NCBI GenBank assembly: GCA_948146395.1
Contig: OX411559.1
Span: 31,030,708-31,094,707, forward strand
Length of the DNA: 64,000 nucleotides
Source: Fragum whitleyi
Lineage: Eukaryota; Mollusca; Bivalvia; Cardiida; Cardiidae
Direction of reading: 5' to 3'
The position numbers and the translations under genes are program-made. Positions 56,801-64,000 of the stretch are shown in pieces (positions within the stretch are counted from its first letter, which is position 1; every line of letters begins with the position of its first letter). The notes beneath the pieces were generated by a model that saw only the letters and a program-made list of their open reading frames with translations, ran no database searches and had not been told where the DNA came from.

Positions 56801-59800
56801 ATTAGCGATATTTATCACAATGATCTCCCTTTGATGAAAAAATACCTTATTTTTAATTTGCGCGTCTTCGTGCACAATTAGACAATAATCAGCTAATAAA
56901 ATCGAAGATAAATGTGATCGATTTGAATTAATTGTTGCTCGATTAAAACGGTTTCAAAATGTTTTCTAATAATTTCGGAGCGATTTTGATCGATTTGAGT
57001 GAGTGTTTGGAATGAATGAATGGAGCGTTGAGTGAGTGATATTGAATGGTTTCGATCGCAGTTAGTGTCAATTTTACGATGCTTTTCACTGTACGATCAG
57101 GCTACAAGTCTTTTGGTTTGTGTACGGTAGAAATATACAACAAATAGCATCAAATGATTATATGTTAAAATAAACTTACAATTTTGAGAGTCCCTCTCTG
57201 GATAGATCATAAGGCAGACCCAGTAAACCAATGTTCTCACAGTCCATTAAAACATCGTCACACTCACAGACTAGCTCTGGATGAGGACACTTGTACCCTG
57301 AAAATATGGATGAAATGACACAGACATCAAAGTACTTAAGATACCATTGCACAGTCACGTTTTCAACTATGTAAGGCAGATCCATAAGTAAACAGTGAAA
57401 GCACAGTCCAAAAGCAAATTAGTAAATCCGTAAAGGTGGAAGACATCCCGCGTTGAAGACTCTGTCATATTAATAAGGAGACATCTTAAAGCACTTCGAG
57501 CATTTATTTAACATGTCGCTATATAATTGTTGAATATGTATGGATGGTTGGTTGATTGATTGAATGGAGTTTTACGCCGCTTTCAACATTATTTCAGTTA
57601 TATCGCGGCGGCTGGAGCACCTAACAATGGATTCCTGGTATTTTTCTCACCAGTACAACAATCACATCCTTTCCTAGCCTCCAGCTGCTATCTCACATAG
57701 ATCATCAACCCAGTGTTTAGAGACAAATAGTCGGAAAGAATGAGTGCCGCCGTCGGGAATCGAATATGTATGGATGATGATATTTGCTTATTAGATAAAT
57801 AAAAAAAGACACTAAAAAAGAGGATTACTCTGGCCCTGTATTACTCACTTTAGCATTTTATACGTTTATATTAAAACTTAAAAGTGATCTTAATCATACC
57901 ACAATCGCCTTCGTCATCGGCGGTATGTACACAATCTATACTCTGTCTGTCACACACTTGGGACTCATCTATACAGTACGATCTGTAACATTTGTATTGA
58001 CCTTCCTTACATGTAAAATTACCTGAAATATACCAAATATTCATACACAAATATACATTAAACAGGGACTCATCTATACAGTACGATCTGTAACATTTGT
58101 ATTGGCCCTCCTTACATGTAAAATTACCTGGAATATATCAATTTATTCATACCCAAACGTACATTACACTGGAATTCATCTATACAGTATGATCTGCTAC
58201 ATTTGTATTGGCCCTCCTTACATGTAAAATTACCTGGAATATACAAAATACTCATACAAACACAAATATACATTACACAGGGACTTATCTATACACTATT
58301 ATCTGTAACATTTGTATTTGCCCTCCTTGCATTTAAAATTACCTTGAATATACCAAATATTCATACAAACACAAATATACATTACACACCCTATCGAACA
58401 CACATTTAGGATTCATCTATACGATAAGATCTGTAACATTTGATTGTGTACATTTTGCATAAATTTAAAATTACCTATTAAATATGAACAAAATATACAT
58501 ACAAATATACAATTAACACTTTGTGGGCTACAAAACATGTGACGAATCAATACAAAATAATCTTGCCATTCTTACATAAAATTTTTTATATATAGTTTAC
58601 TCAAATACACCAATTATTTTTTCGCGTTAAAAGACACAATAGGCAATGTGTTGGTCGTCGGCAAGGAAATTGCCATCTTCGCAAGAGAAGACGAATTACA
58701 TCAAAACCTTCTTCTTATAGAATGTGCGCTTTCCTTGGTACGACACTATGGCATTGCGCAAAGTTACTTTTTAGCTCACCTGAGCACGAAGTGCTCAAGG
58801 TGAGCTTTTGTGGTTAGGTGGATGTCCGTCGTCCGTCGTTCGTCGTCCGTCGTGTGTCGTGTGTCGTGTGTCGTCCGTCGTGTGTCGTCAACATTTACCT
58901 TGTATGCACTCTAGAGGCCACATTTTTTGCCCAATCAACCTGAAATTTGGTCAGAATGATTGTCTTGATAAAATCTCGGACAAGTTCGAAATTGGGTCAA
59001 GTGGGGTCAAAAACTAGGTCACAGGGTCAAATCTTAGAAAAACCTTGTATGCACTCTAGAGGCCACATTTTTTGCCCAACCAATCTAAAATTTGGTCAGA
59101 ATGATTGTCTTGATAAAATCTCGGACAAGTTCGAAATTGGGTCAAGTGGGGTCAAAAACTAGGTCACAGGGTCAAATCTTAGAAAAACCTTGTATGCACT
59201 CTAGAGGCCATTTTTTTTGCCCGATCAACCTGAAATTTAGTCAGAATGATTGTCTTGATAAAATCTCGGACAAGTTTGAAATAGGGTCAAGTGGGGTCAA
59301 AAACTAGGTCACAGGGTCAAATCTTAGAAAAACCTTGTATGCACTCTAGAGGCCATTTTTTTTGCCCAATCAACCTGAAATTTGGTCAGAATGATTGTCT
59401 TGATGAAATCTTGAACAAGTTCAAAATTGGGTCAAGTGGGGTCAAAAACTAGGTCATGGGGTCAAATCTTAGAAAAACCTTGTATGTACTCTAGAGGCCA
59501 TATTTTTTGCCCAATCAACCTGAAATTTGGCCTGAATGATTGTCTTGATAAAATCTCGGACAAGTTCAAAATTGGGTCAAGTGAGATCAAAAACTAGGTC
59601 ACAGGGTCAAATCTTAGAAAAACCTTGTATGCACTCTAGAGGCCATTTTTTTTGCCCGATCAACCTGAAATTTAGTCAGAATGATTGTCTTGATAAAATC
59701 TCGGACAAGTTTGAAATAGGGTCAAGTGGGGTCAAAAACTAGGTCACAGGGTCAAATCTTAGAAAAACCTTGTATGCACTCTAGAGGCCATTTTTTTGCC

Positions 59801-61277
59801 CAATCAACCTGAAATTTGGTCAGAATGATTGTCTTGATGAAATCTTGAACAAGTTCAAAATTGGGTCAAGTGGGGTCAAAAACTAGGTCATGGGGTCAAA
59901 TCTTAGAAAAACCTTGTATGTACTCTAGAGGCCATTTTTTTTGCCCAATCAACCTGAAATTTGGCCTGAATGATTGTCTTGATAAAATCTCGGACAAGTT
60001 CAAAATTGGGTCAAGTGAGATCAAAAACTAGGTCACAGGGTCAAATCTTAGAAAAACCTTGTATGCACTCTAGAAGCCATATTTATTGCCCAAACAACCT
60101 GAAATTTGGTCAGAATGATTGTCTTGAAAAATCTCAGACAAGTTCAAAATTGGGTCAAGTTGGGTCAAAAATGAGGTCACGGGGTCAAATATTAGAAAAA
60201 CCTTATAGACACTCTAAAGGCCAAATTTATTGCCCAATCAACCTGAAATTTAGTCATAATGATTGTCTTGATGAAATCTCGGACAAGTTCGAAATAGGGT
60301 CAAGTGGGGTCAAATATGAAGTCATAGGGTCAAATATTAGAAAAACCTTGTAGACACTCTAGAAGCCATATTATGTGCCGGATCAACATGAAAATTGGTC
60401 AGAATGATCATCTTGATGAAATCTAGGTCAAGTTTGAAATTGGGTCAAGTGGGGTCAAAAATGAGGTCACAGGGTCAAATCTTAGAAAAACTTTGTAATG
60501 AGTGTAGAGGCATCATTTTTTGCCCAATCAACCTGAAATTTGGTAAGAATTCATTATCCTTTCTAAATCTACTTTAAACAATTTTTGACAGTTCATTCAG
60601 GTGAGCGATTTAGGGCCACTATGGCCCTCTTGTTTTTTATTTTAATCAATTGAGCTTATAACGCGATGGCGTAAAACGAATTTATAAAATAAGAAGAAAT
60701 TACACAAAATTTACGCAATAAGATTGATATGTCATGTGTTCAAATGTGTACACATATAGTTGCGCCCATTTTTTATTCAATTTCATCTTTTGACGTTATA
60801 TATCCCACGGGCTAAATGACAAGCTTCGCTACTTATGAAATTCTCCCAACGTCAATACAATAACTTTTTTATTAATTTTACATCCAGAAGAATGTTTAAA
60901 TACAGTTTTACATGCAGAAGAGGATTAAAAAAGTAATTTCAGAATTGTAATCGTGTTATAATTGACATAATTTCAATTTCGCTATGATATGTCGATGAAT
61001 AAAGTCTGATGGGGGAGGAGTTATATGCAAAGTAAAATCCTCGGGCTCCTCCCTCGGATTTTACCTTTTGCATACAACTCCTCCTCTATTAGATTTCATT
61101 CCTGGATACATCATAGTGAAAATGAAATTATATCATAATTCTCACCACAATCTGCGAGATGGGATTTGTCAGCACAGCCATTTCTTCCCACATTTTTACC
61201 ATTGTAACAAACATATTGTTTACTTATACACTGTCCACTATCACAACGAAATTCATCAGGTTTGCAGTGCCTTCTCT
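44671..61277 (-). CDS. Relaxin-receptor-like GPCR (type C LGR), gene model, 15 visible exons
   Basis: Fifteen exons with GT-AG borders and matching phases encode, in order: two LDLa modules, a Cys-rich LRR N-terminal cap, eight LRRs, a hinge with EFRFCC, seven transmembrane segments and a cytoplasmic tail, about 717 residues in all. The exon phases are 1-1, 1-1, 1-2, then 2-2 for every LRR exon, 2-0, 0-0, 0-1 and 1-end. LDLa plus LRR plus rhodopsin-type 7TM is the layout of relaxin receptors and their invertebrate relatives, plasma-membrane receptors for relaxin/insulin-like peptides that couple to G proteins. No stop or frameshift is seen in any exon. The 5' exon with signal peptide lies beyond 61,277, perhaps outside the window. 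Confidence 0.88.
45091..45375 (+). mobile_element. Hairpin MITE (GAGGCTTTGCCGAG family), copy 2
   Basis: Matches 28,681-28,990 throughout; its right edge touches the alternative stop region of the receptor's TM7 exon. Confidence 0.65.
45427..45592 (-). CDS. Receptor exon: TM7
   Basis: It codes VYAWVAVFVLPLNSAINPVI, containing the NPxxY-type NPVIY motif of TM7, then a basic helix-8 region (RNIRKRVFTFRKSF). Acceptor TTCTGTTTCAG, donor CTAG|GTAAGC. Confidence 0.88.
45593..46459. other. Receptor intron before TM7
   Basis: 867 bases, AT-rich. No repeat family recognised. Confidence 0.6.
46460..47116 (-). CDS. Receptor exon: TM2 to TM6
   Basis: A 657-nt exon, phase 0 at both ends. Landmarks are VHSFLITNLAIGDFFMG (TM2 with NLAxxD), the Cys of SDLCKF before TM3, TIDRLICIIFPLHL (the D-R-Y motif reads DRL), TM4 WFIVFVIATFPLL, the ECL2 Cys in SGVCLAF, TM5 YSVGVFLVLNFLSFLV, a basic third loop, and TM6 MTDFFCWVPIILLG with the FCWxP motif. 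These match relaxin receptors well. Confidence 0.92.
47117..47487. other. Receptor intron between TM1 and TM2 exons
   Basis: 371 bases; no feature. Confidence 0.6.
47488..47686 (-). CDS. Receptor exon: hinge and TM1
   Basis: Phase 2 in, 0 out. It codes LTDEFRFCCAARISGVC, with the Cys-rich hinge found between LRRs and membrane in LGRs, then VLRVSIWILGLVAFFGNLLV (TM1 with the GN motif) and the first cytoplasmic loop SRDLRKGK. Acceptor CTACTTGCAG, donor GTATGT. Confidence 0.88.
47687..49084. other. Receptor intron with partial GGCAGGGCGG-type MITE and a hairpin
   Basis: Bases about 47,940-48,110 match one half of the MITE at 42.5 and 51.8 kb (TTTGGTAACCCAA, GTGTTCACT, AAATTACGTCACCGCTAAGC). 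A perfect-looking hairpin at about 48,638-48,703 (CTCCTTCATGTCTT and complement) lies between GGGGTCAAAA repeats. Confidence 0.55.
49085..49156 (-). CDS. Receptor exon: LRR 8
   Basis: 72 nt, phase 2-2, coding DISNNAIAILEESAFDSLEN, a 24-residue LRR. The next exon supplies the hinge. Confidence 0.85.
49157..50129. other. Receptor intron with GCGTTCAG foldback
   Basis: Holds the foldback at about 49,456-49,588 and otherwise AT-rich DNA. Confidence 0.6.
49456..49588. mobile_element. GCGTTCAG foldback, copy 1
   Basis: The ends CTGTCCTGCGTTCAG and CCTGAACGCAAGGCTG are inverted. The core CCCGCTTTGCACATGC folds on GCGTGCAAAGCGGG. Related to 53,650-53,786. Confidence 0.7.
50130..50201 (-). CDS. Receptor exon: LRR 7
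   Basis: 72 nt, phase 2-2, coding DISHNRVFKITENIFHGLKK, a standard LRR. Confidence 0.87.
50202..50760. other. Receptor intron with tRNA-like SINE head fragment
   Basis: Bases about 50,672-50,733 read on the minus strand as a degenerate tRNA-like head with box B GGTTCGATCC and GGACTATCATTC, similar to the GCCGCCGTC SINE. The body is missing. Confidence 0.5.
50761..50832 (-). CDS. Receptor exon: LRR 6
   Basis: 72 nt, phase 2-2, coding NLSHNHITTIAEGAFNGLFE. Confidence 0.88.
50852..51257 (-). mobile_element. CAGT-TIR MITE, copy H, full length
   Basis: Bounded by TA. Ends CAGTCAAGAACATCGTAAAA and TTTCACGATGTAACCAACTG. It lies 19 bases from the LRR 6 exon acceptor. Confidence 0.85.
51258..52281. 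other. Receptor intron, rest
   Basis: AT-rich with one further MITE (51,791-52,139). Confidence 0.6.
51791..52139. mobile_element. GGCAGGGCGG-ended MITE, copy 2
   Basis: 349 bp. Ends CTGGCAGGGCGGAGC and GCCCCGCCCTGCCAG; central palindrome at about 51,929-51,989. Inverted relative to the copy at 42.5 kb. Confidence 0.82.
52282..52353 (-). CDS. Receptor exon: LRR 5, lacking the consensus Asn
   Basis: 72 nt, phase 2-2, coding NLSYQDLRRLESNTFKGLHN. The usual Asn of LxxNxL is Gln here. Confidence 0.85.
52354..53105. other. Receptor intron with CCTAATG foldback
   Basis: Contains the foldback at 52,451-52,612; the rest is AT-rich. Confidence 0.6.
52451..52612. mobile_element. Foldback (CCTAATG family), copy 2
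   Basis: Ends AAGGTAG and CTACCTT; central AACCAAGGTTTCCTAATGA folds on TCATTAGGAAACCTCGGTT. Confidence 0.7.
53106..53177 (-). CDS. Receptor exon: LRR 4
   Basis: 72 nt, phase 2-2, coding VLHGNKIHSIAPQGFLGLSH. Confidence 0.88.
53178..54021. other. Receptor intron with GCGTTCAG foldback and a short hairpin
   Basis: A short palindrome GGTGAACGAAATTTTCGTTC lies at about 53,436-53,455, followed by the foldback at 53,650. Confidence 0.6.
53650..53786. mobile_element. GCGTTCAG foldback, copy 2
   Basis: 137 bp, nearly a full palindrome: CTGCCCTGTGTTCAGGA at the left, TCCTGAACGCAGGGCAG at the right, CCCGCTTTGCACG around a short loop. Confidence 0.8.
54022..54093 (-). CDS. Receptor exon: LRR 3
   Basis: 72 nt, phase 2-2, coding NLENNEITEIGNGTFQGLTD. 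Confidence 0.9.
54128..54531 (+). mobile_element. CAGT-TIR MITE, copy I
   Basis: The right end TTTCACGATGTTGTTAACTG|TA is intact. The left end is shortened (AACATCGAAAATTTGAC). Confidence 0.78.
54532..54758. other. Receptor intron between LRR 2 and LRR 3 exons, rest
   Basis: AT-rich; no feature. Confidence 0.6.
54759..54830 (-). CDS. Receptor exon: LRR 2
   Basis: 72 nt, phase 2-2, coding DLNNNRIRYIPEGAFRSLFR. Confidence 0.9.
54871..55185 (-). mobile_element. Palindrome-centred MITE (AAATATCTAAC family), copy 3
   Basis: Inverted relative to copies at 9.5 and 21.8 kb. The central AAATATCTAACGAGGTTGGG stem is the best preserved. An (AT)n run precedes it. Confidence 0.7.
55186..56062. other. 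Receptor intron, rest; short hairpin at about 55,907-55,955
   Basis: AAGAAGAAATTGCTT folds on AAGCAATTTCTTCTT. No exon. Confidence 0.55.
56063..56131 (-). CDS. Receptor exon: LRR 1
   Basis: 69 nt, phase 2-2, coding KLGGNFINITDKTFEWMSQL. One codon shorter than the other LRR exons. Confidence 0.82.
56132..57179. other. Receptor intron, mostly MITE copy J
   Basis: AT-rich with the full-length MITE at 56,658-57,091. Confidence 0.6.
56658..57091 (-). mobile_element. CAGT-TIR MITE, copy J, full length
   Basis: 434 bp bounded by TA. Ends CAGTTAATAACGTCGTGAAA and TTTTACGATGCTTTTCACTG. Interior AACAAAATTAGCGATAT near 56,805 folds on ATATCGCTAATTT near 56,772. Confidence 0.87.
57180..57297 (-). CDS. 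Receptor exon: LRR N-terminal cap
   Basis: Phase 1 in, 2 out. It codes YKCPHPELVCECDDVLMDCE then NIGLLGLPYDL, the C...CxC...DC pattern of LRRNT caps that leads into the first LRR in relaxin receptors. Confidence 0.87.
57547..57761 (-). mobile_element. tRNA-headed SINE, 5'-truncated
   Basis: Body and CAATCAATCAA tail as in the full SINE, but the head stops inside box B. It is flanked by GAATATGTATGGATG at 57532-57546 and 57762-57776, a 15-bp target duplication, showing truncation at insertion. Confidence 0.92.
57900..58022 (-). CDS. Receptor exon: LDLa module next to the LRRs
   Basis: Phase 1-1. It codes CKEGQYKCYRSYCIDESQVC followed by DRQSIDC and ADDEGDC: six Cys and the acidic DDE end of an LDL-receptor class A module, which needs calcium to fold. 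Acceptor TATATTTCAG, donor GTATGA. In relaxin receptors LDLa is needed for signalling. Confidence 0.88.
58064..58487 (-). repeat. Tandem half-copies of the LDLa exon (four)
   Basis: The acceptor and first half of the exon recur with splice-site positions near 58,126, 58,232, 58,341 and 58,483 (spacing about 106, 109, 142, from the real one at 58,023). All lack the second half and the donor. The first two keep CAG|GTAATTTT and an undamaged CKEGQYKCY-like frame; later copies decay. Confidence 0.85.
58488..58770. other. No feature recognised
   Basis: AT-rich intronic DNA. Confidence 0.5.
58826..58884. repeat. GTCGT/CCGTC microsatellite
   Basis: Imperfect repeats of GTCGTCC and GTGTCGT at the start of the tandem-core element. 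Confidence 0.85.
58890..60560. repeat. 145-bp tandem repeat, about twelve units with a three-unit block duplication
   Basis: The marker CTAGAGGCCA recurs at 58911, 59056, 59201, 59346, 59491, 59636, 59781, 59925, 60070, 60214 and 60359 (144-145 apart). Shared variants show that units 3-5 (from 59,201) and 6-8 (from 59,636) are copies of one 435-bp block. The last units are more diverged. Confidence 0.93.
60641..61145. other. Receptor intron, rest; hairpin at 61,010-61,085
   Basis: GGAGGAGTTATATGCAAAG folds on CTTTTGCATACAACTCCTCC around a CCTCGGGCTCCTCCCTCGG core. No exon. Confidence 0.55.
61146..61277 (-). CDS. Receptor exon: first visible LDLa module
   Basis: Phase 1-1. It codes RRHCKPDEFRCDSGQCISKQ followed by YVCYNGKNVG, GCADKS and HLADC: six Cys in LDLa spacing. 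The donor is GTGAGA and the acceptor TATATTTACAG. The acidic end is weaker than in the second module (no SDE), which may lower calcium affinity. Confidence 0.83.
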
Positions 61278-61578
61278 CTGTAAATATACAATGTGGATGA
61301 CATACGGAATGATCTGCACAAACTTAATGATTTATGGCTTCGCTTCAAAATAGCAAACCTGTACACATGTTAGAATGGTACTTGTTTGGGAAATACCCTG
61401 ACTCCATGGTTAGGTTTTAATACTGCAATGATAGGATACAAATTCGAATATGATTCATCCAATCAATCCAACATTAGTGTAATGTCAAACTAAAAATTCT
61501 CATTGTTTGCCTTTCGCAGTTGATTTGAATTCACGGTAAATACATTACTAGTGTATGGCTGCGGACGTTTTAAAAGGA
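61278..61578. other. No feature recognised
   Basis: Upstream intron of the receptor gene; no further LDLa or signal-peptide exon is seen. Confidence 0.5.
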
Positions 61579-61826
61579 GCTTGAAGGTACTCTCGATAAA
61601 CGCAAAGAAGCTTGAAAGTACTCTCGATAAACTGAAAGAAGCTTGAAAGTACTCTCGATAAACGGAAAGAAGCTTGAAAGTACTCTCGATAAACGCAAAG
61701 AAGCTTGAAAGTACTCTCGACAAACGGAAAGAAGCTTGGAAGTACTCTCGATAAACGGAAAGAAGCTTGGAAGTACTCTCGATAAACGGAAAGAAGCTTG
61801 GAAGTACTCTCGAGAAACGGTCCGAA
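61579..61826. repeat. 31-bp minisatellite, eight units
   Basis: AAGCTTG followed by AAGTACTCTCGATAAACG recurs every 31 bases (61579, 61610, 61641, 61672, 61703, 61734, 61765, 61796). A HindIII site lies in nearly every unit. Open frames here are by-products. Confidence 0.95.
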
Positions 61827-62033
61827 ATATAATCAAAAGATGTGTAGACGCCTCGACTTGGATTTCAATCAAAAGACGTCGATGTTTTAGGCAAAAAGGT
61901 CCAGGTCCAATATTCCTAAACCTATACCGCACAGGTCAACTAAGACGCATTACTTTAAATATTCCGCTAACATCATAAGGAATTGTCGATATAGGAATTA
62001 ATCAATTACAAGACTTAAACCCGAAAAAGAGGT
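61827..62033. other. No feature recognised
   Basis: Spacer. Confidence 0.5.
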
Positions 62034-62259
62034 CCGGTTTACTAAACATCTTACGACCATTTTTTGCGTAAGTCAAAAAATAGTTACTTCTACAGTAGTA
62101 ACTAATAATGGAATACTACCATGCATCATCTAATTGGAATCTAAGACGATTCAAATGAGATGTTGCAAGGTAGAATCTATCAATGAATGGAATCATCAGG
62201 TACGATTTGTGATTTTGACTTACGATCAATTTTTTCCCTAAGATGTTTAGTAAAACGGG
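62034..62259. mobile_element. Short MITE with about 45-bp inverted ends
   Basis: Left end CCGGTTTACTAAACATCTTA, then GCGTAAGTCAAAA. The right end has TTTTGACTTACG and CTAAGATGTTTAGTAAAACG, its inverted match. 226 bp, no coding capacity. Confidence 0.78.
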
Positions 62260-63189
62260 CCCCTAGTTTTTGTCAAAATTTCTCCTTAAAGACATAAAAA
62301 TCTGTCCATCAAAAAGACAGACATATCAAGACAAATTTACGTTAAGGCCACGGTAACTTTATTTATTAGCGCCGACCCCATTTTTCCTGTCTGACAACTA
62401 CTAGTCCTATCTTAACAGAATCACATACATTGCGGGACGTTAATTCAATCGATGACATTTCAACAATCAGATTTTAGCCAGACTCATTTAACAGTCTTCA
62501 CTTTCCTATCCTTGACATTTTCTCAGATTAAACTACATTTTTTGTATTAACGAGTTAGGGGTCAATAATTCAAATTAAAAAAACAAGTCTGGATTTAGAT
62601 TTAGAACTTTCTGTCTGTGTTTAATTTAAATGGAGCAATAAAAATATTATACACCAAATAATATTCAAGCTTTATCAAGACAACCATTACAGTAAAAAAA
62701 TGATAAAAAAGAAGATAACTGGCATATACATGTATTGAGATCTAAGCCATTAAACAATCTTACTAATATATACCTTGGTTTATTTGGCCTCTGTGAAAAA
62801 ATACTTAAATATAATTAACTAGCATTATTTATCAAATTACAAAGTATATATTACATTTAATACCATACATAATTTATTGCTATTGTTATCTTAAGTTAGT
62901 GGGTTCGTTTTCAAAACAGTTTTGCTCTCAAATAATCTTTCACCGAAAAGGCTTTCATACTAGTGTAAGACCAAAGGGTAAAGCCAATTCCATGGAATGA
63001 CTCCATTTAGTTCGAGTAGCAAAGTTCATGATTTGCTAAATGGAATTCGATCACACTGGACGTCTTTTCATTACGTCCGCTCAATCTTGACCCACAGAAA
63101 GATAGTAACGATTGGACATGAATTGAATTCTGTATACGTGGCCGAAAAAAAAGAGACTACCAGGTAACTTCGTTATACAAATATTCGAA

Positions 63190-63222
<33 letters not shown>

Positions 63223-64000
63223 ATACCAGATTGGAGCAAGCAGAGGAACACTAGACATCACATTTAAAAAATTAAATGTACTTCATGTGACCCGCCACGC
63301 AAAAAAGAAGTATTTTGGAATTTCGAAAAAAAATGAAAACGAAATAAATTTTGTTATAATATGGCCGACGTCGCGGGAGTGAAATAACCTCGTTGAATAT
63401 TTTTGATATTACACGGGTGTTATTACACTAGTGGAATAACTATGCAAGTGAGTCTGGAGCGAAAAGCAATGCTATTTTGTAACCGCGAAAATGACGTCAT
63501 AATGTATATATTGTGACGTCAGTTTTAAACGGCGATATACGTTTCGCGGAAAATTAAAATGTTGAATTTCAATAATTTTGACGATTTTTCGAAAAAAATC
63601 GGGTCATCTGTTTTAAAAAGAATATAAAATTTGTGCTCATAAAATACCGAATTTATCAAACTCGTCATCCATAAACAGATAAAAACTTGGCGCAGCCTCG
63701 TTTTTATCTGTTTAAAGATGACTCGTTTAATATATTCAGTATTCCATGACCAATCATTCAATATCCTCTATGTATAGGTCAACCGGAAGACAAATTAGAA
63801 AAAAAAAAAAAAAAAAAAAAAGCCACACTTTATACAGGAAGATATGCTGATTATTTTTGGTGCGAAAAAAACAATCATTTTTTCTACAGTTTTAACCCTA
63901 GCTAGCCTACGCAATTCGCAAAATCTAACTTCAACTCGGTATTTTACGCTCCATCCGCAATGTCCCTTTTCGCCTCACTGGCCATTCATGAACCCATCAA
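62260..64000. other. No gene recognised; CAA repeat at 63,190-63,222, poly-A near 63,800-63,821, two TGACGTCA sites
   Basis: CRE-type TGACGTCA palindromes lie at 63,492-63,499 and 63,514-63,521. A short hairpin (AAACAGATAAAAACTTGG.. folding on TTTTTATCTGTTT) lies at about 63,673-63,712. No exon with splice support is seen. Confidence 0.5.

Larger units (their letters stand above)
58773..60640. mobile_element. Tandem-core element with GCTCACCTGAGC start
   Basis: It starts with a palindromic AGCTCACCTGAGCACGAAGT and GTGCTCAAGGTGAGCTTTTG, followed by a GTCGT-type simple repeat and the 145-bp array. It ends TCAGGTGAGCGATTTAGGGC then CACTATGGCCCTCTTGTTTT. A hairpin start and a subterminal inverted GGTGAGC recall bivalve Helentron-like non-autonomous elements; this is inferred from layout. 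Confidence 0.6.

Noticed and set aside
58890..60560. A repeat-protein gene or CRISPR-like array
   Set aside because: The frames come from 145-bp tandem units without splice borders or a start, and there are no unique spacers. It is a tandem-core element.
61490..61932. Repeat proteins across the 31-bp array
   Set aside because: Frames on both strands are set by the minisatellite unit. No splice borders.

Overview
The window is animal nuclear DNA, AT-rich, intron-rich and crowded with repeats. Several things suggest a lophotrochozoan, most likely a bivalve mollusc: tandem-core elements of the kind known from bivalves, a tRNA-headed SINE ending in a GCGGCGTTAAAC-like tail plus CAAT repeats, and an LDLa-LRR-7TM receptor. 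The species cannot be fixed from sequence alone.

Two host genes can be rebuilt from splice sites and matching intron phases, both on the minus strand. The first, about 12.7-25.1 kb, encodes the prodomain of a TGF-beta ligand of the BMP5-8 (60A/gbb) type in four exons; its mature cystine-knot domain is not found in the window. The second, about 44.7-61.3 kb, is a relaxin-receptor-like (type C LGR) GPCR. Its visible exons encode two LDLa modules, an LRR N-terminal cap, eight leucine-rich repeats (each its own exon), a hinge, seven membrane segments and a cytoplasmic tail. Only the 5' end, with the signal peptide, is missing. A third host gene may be represented by one Lys-rich terminal exon on the plus strand at 5,782-6,051.

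Region by region. 1-5.7 kb: a decayed Ty3/gypsy-class LTR retrotransposon whose integrase lies before the reverse transcriptase (Gmr1-like order), with its 3' LTR. 6-12.6 kb: tandem-core repeats, MITEs, a 70-bp minisatellite and a LINE fragment. 12.7-25.1 kb: the BMP-like gene. 26-29.7 kb: MITEs, a long-TIR element and microsatellites. 29.9-40.2 kb: a nest of elements. An APE-type LINE is split by a 6.6-kb Ngaro-type tyrosine-recombinase retrotransposon. That element carries gag, RT-RNase H, tyrosine recombinase and an SGNH hydrolase, and is itself split by a SINE. 41.5-44.5 kb: a SINE, foldback elements and a MITE. 44.7-61.3 kb: the receptor gene, its introns full of MITEs and foldbacks, plus a 145-bp tandem array. 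61.3-64 kb: a 31-bp minisatellite, a TIR element and otherwise unassigned DNA.

The clearest unusual items are the Ngaro element with nearly identical split direct repeats inside a LINE, a SINE insertion that carries an inverted copy of its own target, the Gmr1-like gene order, tandem half-copies of an LDLa exon next to the real one, and a TA-flanked MITE family with about ten copies in 64 kb.
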